Of a stretch of DNA of 64,000 nt, positions 62,201-64,000 are shown piece by piece. The position numbers and the translations under genes were made by a program. Below the pieces are notes generated by a model. That model made no database searches. It saw only the letters and a program-made list of their open reading frames with translations, and had not been told where the DNA came from. The stretch comes from CAXSEF01 sp964236535. GTDB lineage: Bacteria > Pseudomonadota > Alphaproteobacteria > Acetobacterales > Acetobacteraceae. Location: contig CAXSEF010000004.1 of NCBI GenBank assembly GCA_964236535.1, forward strand, positions 23,533-87,532. The letters run 5' to 3'. Each line of letters begins with the position of its first letter. The stretch's first letter is position 1.

Positions 62201-64000
62201 GCGTGCGCCCCCGCAGGCGCCGCGCGCGACGCGGCCTCGCCGCGCCGGTGCGGCGCGACCGGCGCTCCCCCGTCACCTTGGGCCCCCTTGCGGGCATGCC
62301 CGCCATGCAGCATCGCGAACACGCAGGGCACGAACAGCAGCGTCGCGAACGTCGCGAACAGCAGGCCGCCGATCACCGCCCGGCCCAGCGGCGCGTTCTG
62401 CGTGTTGCTGAACGACATCGGCAGCATGCCGATCATCATCGCCAGCGCGGTCATCAGCACCGGCCGGATCCGCTCGAACCCCGCCTCCGTCGCCGCCAGG
62501 ACCGCGTCGCCGTGCACCGCCAGCCGGTCGCGCGCGAACGAGACCACCAGGATCGAGTTCGCCGTCGCGGTGCCCATGCACATGATCGCCCCGGTCAGCG
62601 CCGGCACCGACAGCGTGGTGCGGGTCAGGAACAGGCTCCACACGATGCCGGCCAGCGCCGAAGGCAGCGCGGTGATGATGATGAACGGGTCGAGCCAGCT
62701 CTGGAAGTTGACCACGATGATCAGGTAGACCAGCAGCACCGACAGCGCGAGGCCGCTGAGCAGCTGCGTGTAGGCGCTGCCCATGGTCTCCGCCTGGCCG
62801 CGCAGGTGCACCGTCGCGTCGTGCGGCACCTGGCCCTTCATCTCCGCCACCACCTTCCGCACCGCGTCGTTCACCGCGCCGAGGTCGCGCCCCTGCGTGC
62901 TCACGTAGATGTCGACCACCGGCAGGATGTTGTAGTGCGACGACAGCAGCGGCGTGCCGGTCTGGGTGACCGTGCTCAGCGCGCCCAGCAGCTGCGCCGA
63001 GTTGCCGGTCGGATCGCCCAGGCCCTTGTCGATCGGGATCGATTCCAGGCTGTTCATCGTCTGCAGCTCGTTCTGCGGCGTCTGGACGTTGACCAGGTGC
63101 GACACCCCCGACTTGGTGTCGAGCCAGTAGGTCGGCGCGGTCTGCCCGCTGCCGGACAGCGTCGCCAGCGCGTTCTCGGCGATGTCGGATTCCGTCAGCC
63201 CGGCGCCGATCGCGAACGACCGCGACGCCGCGACGCGAAGCGTCGGCTCGTTGAACGTCTGCTGGATGTTCACGTCGGCCGCACCCGCGATGGTGCGCAG
63301 CCGCGCCGCCAGCAGCTGGGCGTAGGCCACGTTCTCCGCCTGCCCGCGCCCGGAAATCTGCACGTCGATCGGCGCCGGCAGCCCGAAGTTCAGGATCTTC
63401 GCCGTGATGTCGCCCGGCAGGAAGGTGAACGTGGTGCCCGGGTACAGCTTGGGCAGCGCCTGGCGCAGCCGGTCGCGATACTCCGCCACTGGGGACACCG
63501 CGTCCTTCAGGCTGATCGTGATGTCGCAGTCCTGCGGCCCGATCGTCCCCGTCGCATTGTAGGCCTGGTTGATGCCGCTCGCCGGCAGGCCGCAGTTGTC
63601 CAGCAGGTTGTCCACCTTGCCGTCCAGGATCTGCCGGATCGAGCCGTTCACCAGCACCGCGATCTTCGAGGCATCCTCCAGCCTGGTGCCGATCGGCGCG
63701 CGCACGTGCATGTCGATCTCGCCCGACTTGATGCTCGGGAAGAAGTCGCGCCCGAGGAAGCCGATCAGCCCCAGCGAGCCGAACGAGGCGGCGGAGAACA
63801 GCACGATGAACGCCCAGCGCCCGTCCAGGCTCTGCGTCAGCACCCCCTTGTAGCCATCGCGGAACTGCGCGAAGCGGCGGTTGAAGCCGCGCTGGAACCG
63901 GCCGAACACCCCCGGCTCGGCGACTGCCGCCCCGGCTTGGTGCCGCGCCCGGTGCGCCGCCACCTGGGCGCGCAGCAGGAACGCCGCCATCGTCGGCACC
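62197..64000 (-). CDS. RND efflux transporter permease, C-terminal part (start outside window)
   Basis: The last 600 or so residues of an inner-membrane resistance-nodulation-division pump, driven by protons. Visible are a membrane segment (WAFIVLFSAASFGSLGLIGFLGRDFFPSIKSGEIDMHVRAPIGTRLED), the large periplasmic porter loop, and the terminal membrane bundle (LALSVLLVYLIIVVNFQSWLDPFIIITALPSALAG ... MCMGTATANSILVVSFARDR ... RPVLMTALAMMIGMLPMS). The GTATANSILVV segment is typical of the AcrB/CusA superfamily. The stop overlaps the adaptor start, so the order is pump then adaptor, reverse of the more usual arrangement. Substrate class cannot be decided from this part. Confidence 0.93.
   Translation of the reverse strand, partial: VPTMAAFLLRAQVAAHRARHQAGAAVAEPGVFGRFQRGFNRRFAQFRDGYKGVLTQSLDGRWAFIVLFSAASFGSLGLIGFLGRDFFPSIKSGEIDMHVRAPIGTRLEDASKIAVLVNGSIRQILDGKVDNLLDNCGLPASGINQAYNATGTIGPQDCDITISLKDAVSPVAEYRDRLRQALPKLYPGTTFTFLPGDITAKILNFGLPAPIDVQISGRGQAENVAYAQLLAARLRTIAGAADVNIQQTFNEPTLRVAASRSFAIGAGLTESDIAENALATLSGSGQTAPTYWLDTKSGVSHLVNVQTPQNELQTMNSLESIPIDKGLGDPTGNSAQLLGALSTVTQTGTPLLSSHYNILPVVDIYVSTQGRDLGAVNDAVRKVVAEMKGQVPHDATVHLRGQAETMGSAYTQLLSGLALSVLLVYLIIVVNFQSWLDPFIIITALPSALAGIVWSLFLTRTTLSVPALTGAIMCMGTATANSILVVSFARDRLAVHGDAVLAATEAGFERIRPVLMTALAMMIGMLPMSFSNTQNAPLGRAVIGGLLFATFATLLFVPCVFAMLHGGHARKGAQGDGGAPVAPHRRGEAASRAAPAGAHA

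Overview
This window is very GC-rich chromosomal DNA, almost wall-to-wall with housekeeping genes. It looks like an alphaproteobacterium of the Rhodospirillales, most likely Acetobacteraceae. The pointers are the GC-rich third codon positions, a MucR/Ros-type regulator, a DUF6481 protein, an aspartyl-tRNA synthetase with the residue typical of non-discriminating enzymes, MutL with an endonuclease motif, and the gene orders ileS-lspA-DUF3035, purD/xseA divergent, mutM/ubiE divergent and coaBC-dut. The assignment is inference from gene content; no rRNA or tRNA gene was seen.

Layout. 1-2.5 kb: a NitT/TauT-type ABC importer operon (solute-binding protein cut by the window edge, permease, ATPase). 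2.7-9.6 kb: a small secreted protein, a TonB-like protein, an aldo/keto reductase, aspS, rnd (RNase D) and a MucR-type regulator. 10-13.4 kb: a DUF6481 protein, a YeaQ/GlsB-type stress membrane protein, ribF and a 2-keto-4-pentenoate hydratase-like enzyme. 13.6-19.7 kb: ileS-lspA-DUF3035 lipoprotein-mutL. 20-24.6 kb: purD divergent from xseA, which is coupled to an MFS transporter. 24.8-30.3 kb: a photolyase-like protein with its FAD domain first, then (minus strand) a tightly overlapping lipid A/Kdo operon (DUF374 acyltransferase, waaA, lpxK, lpxL-like). 30.5-35.3 kb: mutM-nuclease-small protein coupled by ATGA overlaps, divergent from ubiE, followed by coaBC-dut. 35.5-40.6 kb: a second ABC transporter without an adjacent binding protein, a threonine synthase-like enzyme and a small protein. 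40.7-46.8 kb: ppdK and glyQS. 47-54 kb: an NTF2-like protein, a DUF2076 protein, tyrS, anmK, an alpha/beta hydrolase divergent from a cysteine desulfurase, and a secreted Pro/Ala-rich protein. 54.3-58.2 kb: a small conserved-looking protein, kup, and yggS whose start overlaps that of a divergent thiamine-phosphate-synthase-like gene. 58.3-64 kb: a porin, then an RND efflux pump with its adaptor (pump cut by the window end).

The most striking non-genic feature is a dispersed family of intergenic double-hairpin repeats. About fifteen loci carry it, almost always just beyond a gene's 3' end, and the arms change in a compensatory way. Two copies sit inside longer elements with terminal inverted repeats, two loci are head-to-head pairs, and one copy supplies the last codons and stop of tyrS. 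The two 100-N gaps (31567-31666 and 62010-62109) are each flanked by identical 55-bp sequences. Merging these restores full-length reading frames, so both gaps look like assembly artefacts that split a secreted nuclease and the RND adaptor. Two gene remnants (alpha/beta hydrolase, CoA-binding protein) also survive between intact genes. I see no CRISPR array, prophage, transposase or recognisable defence system.
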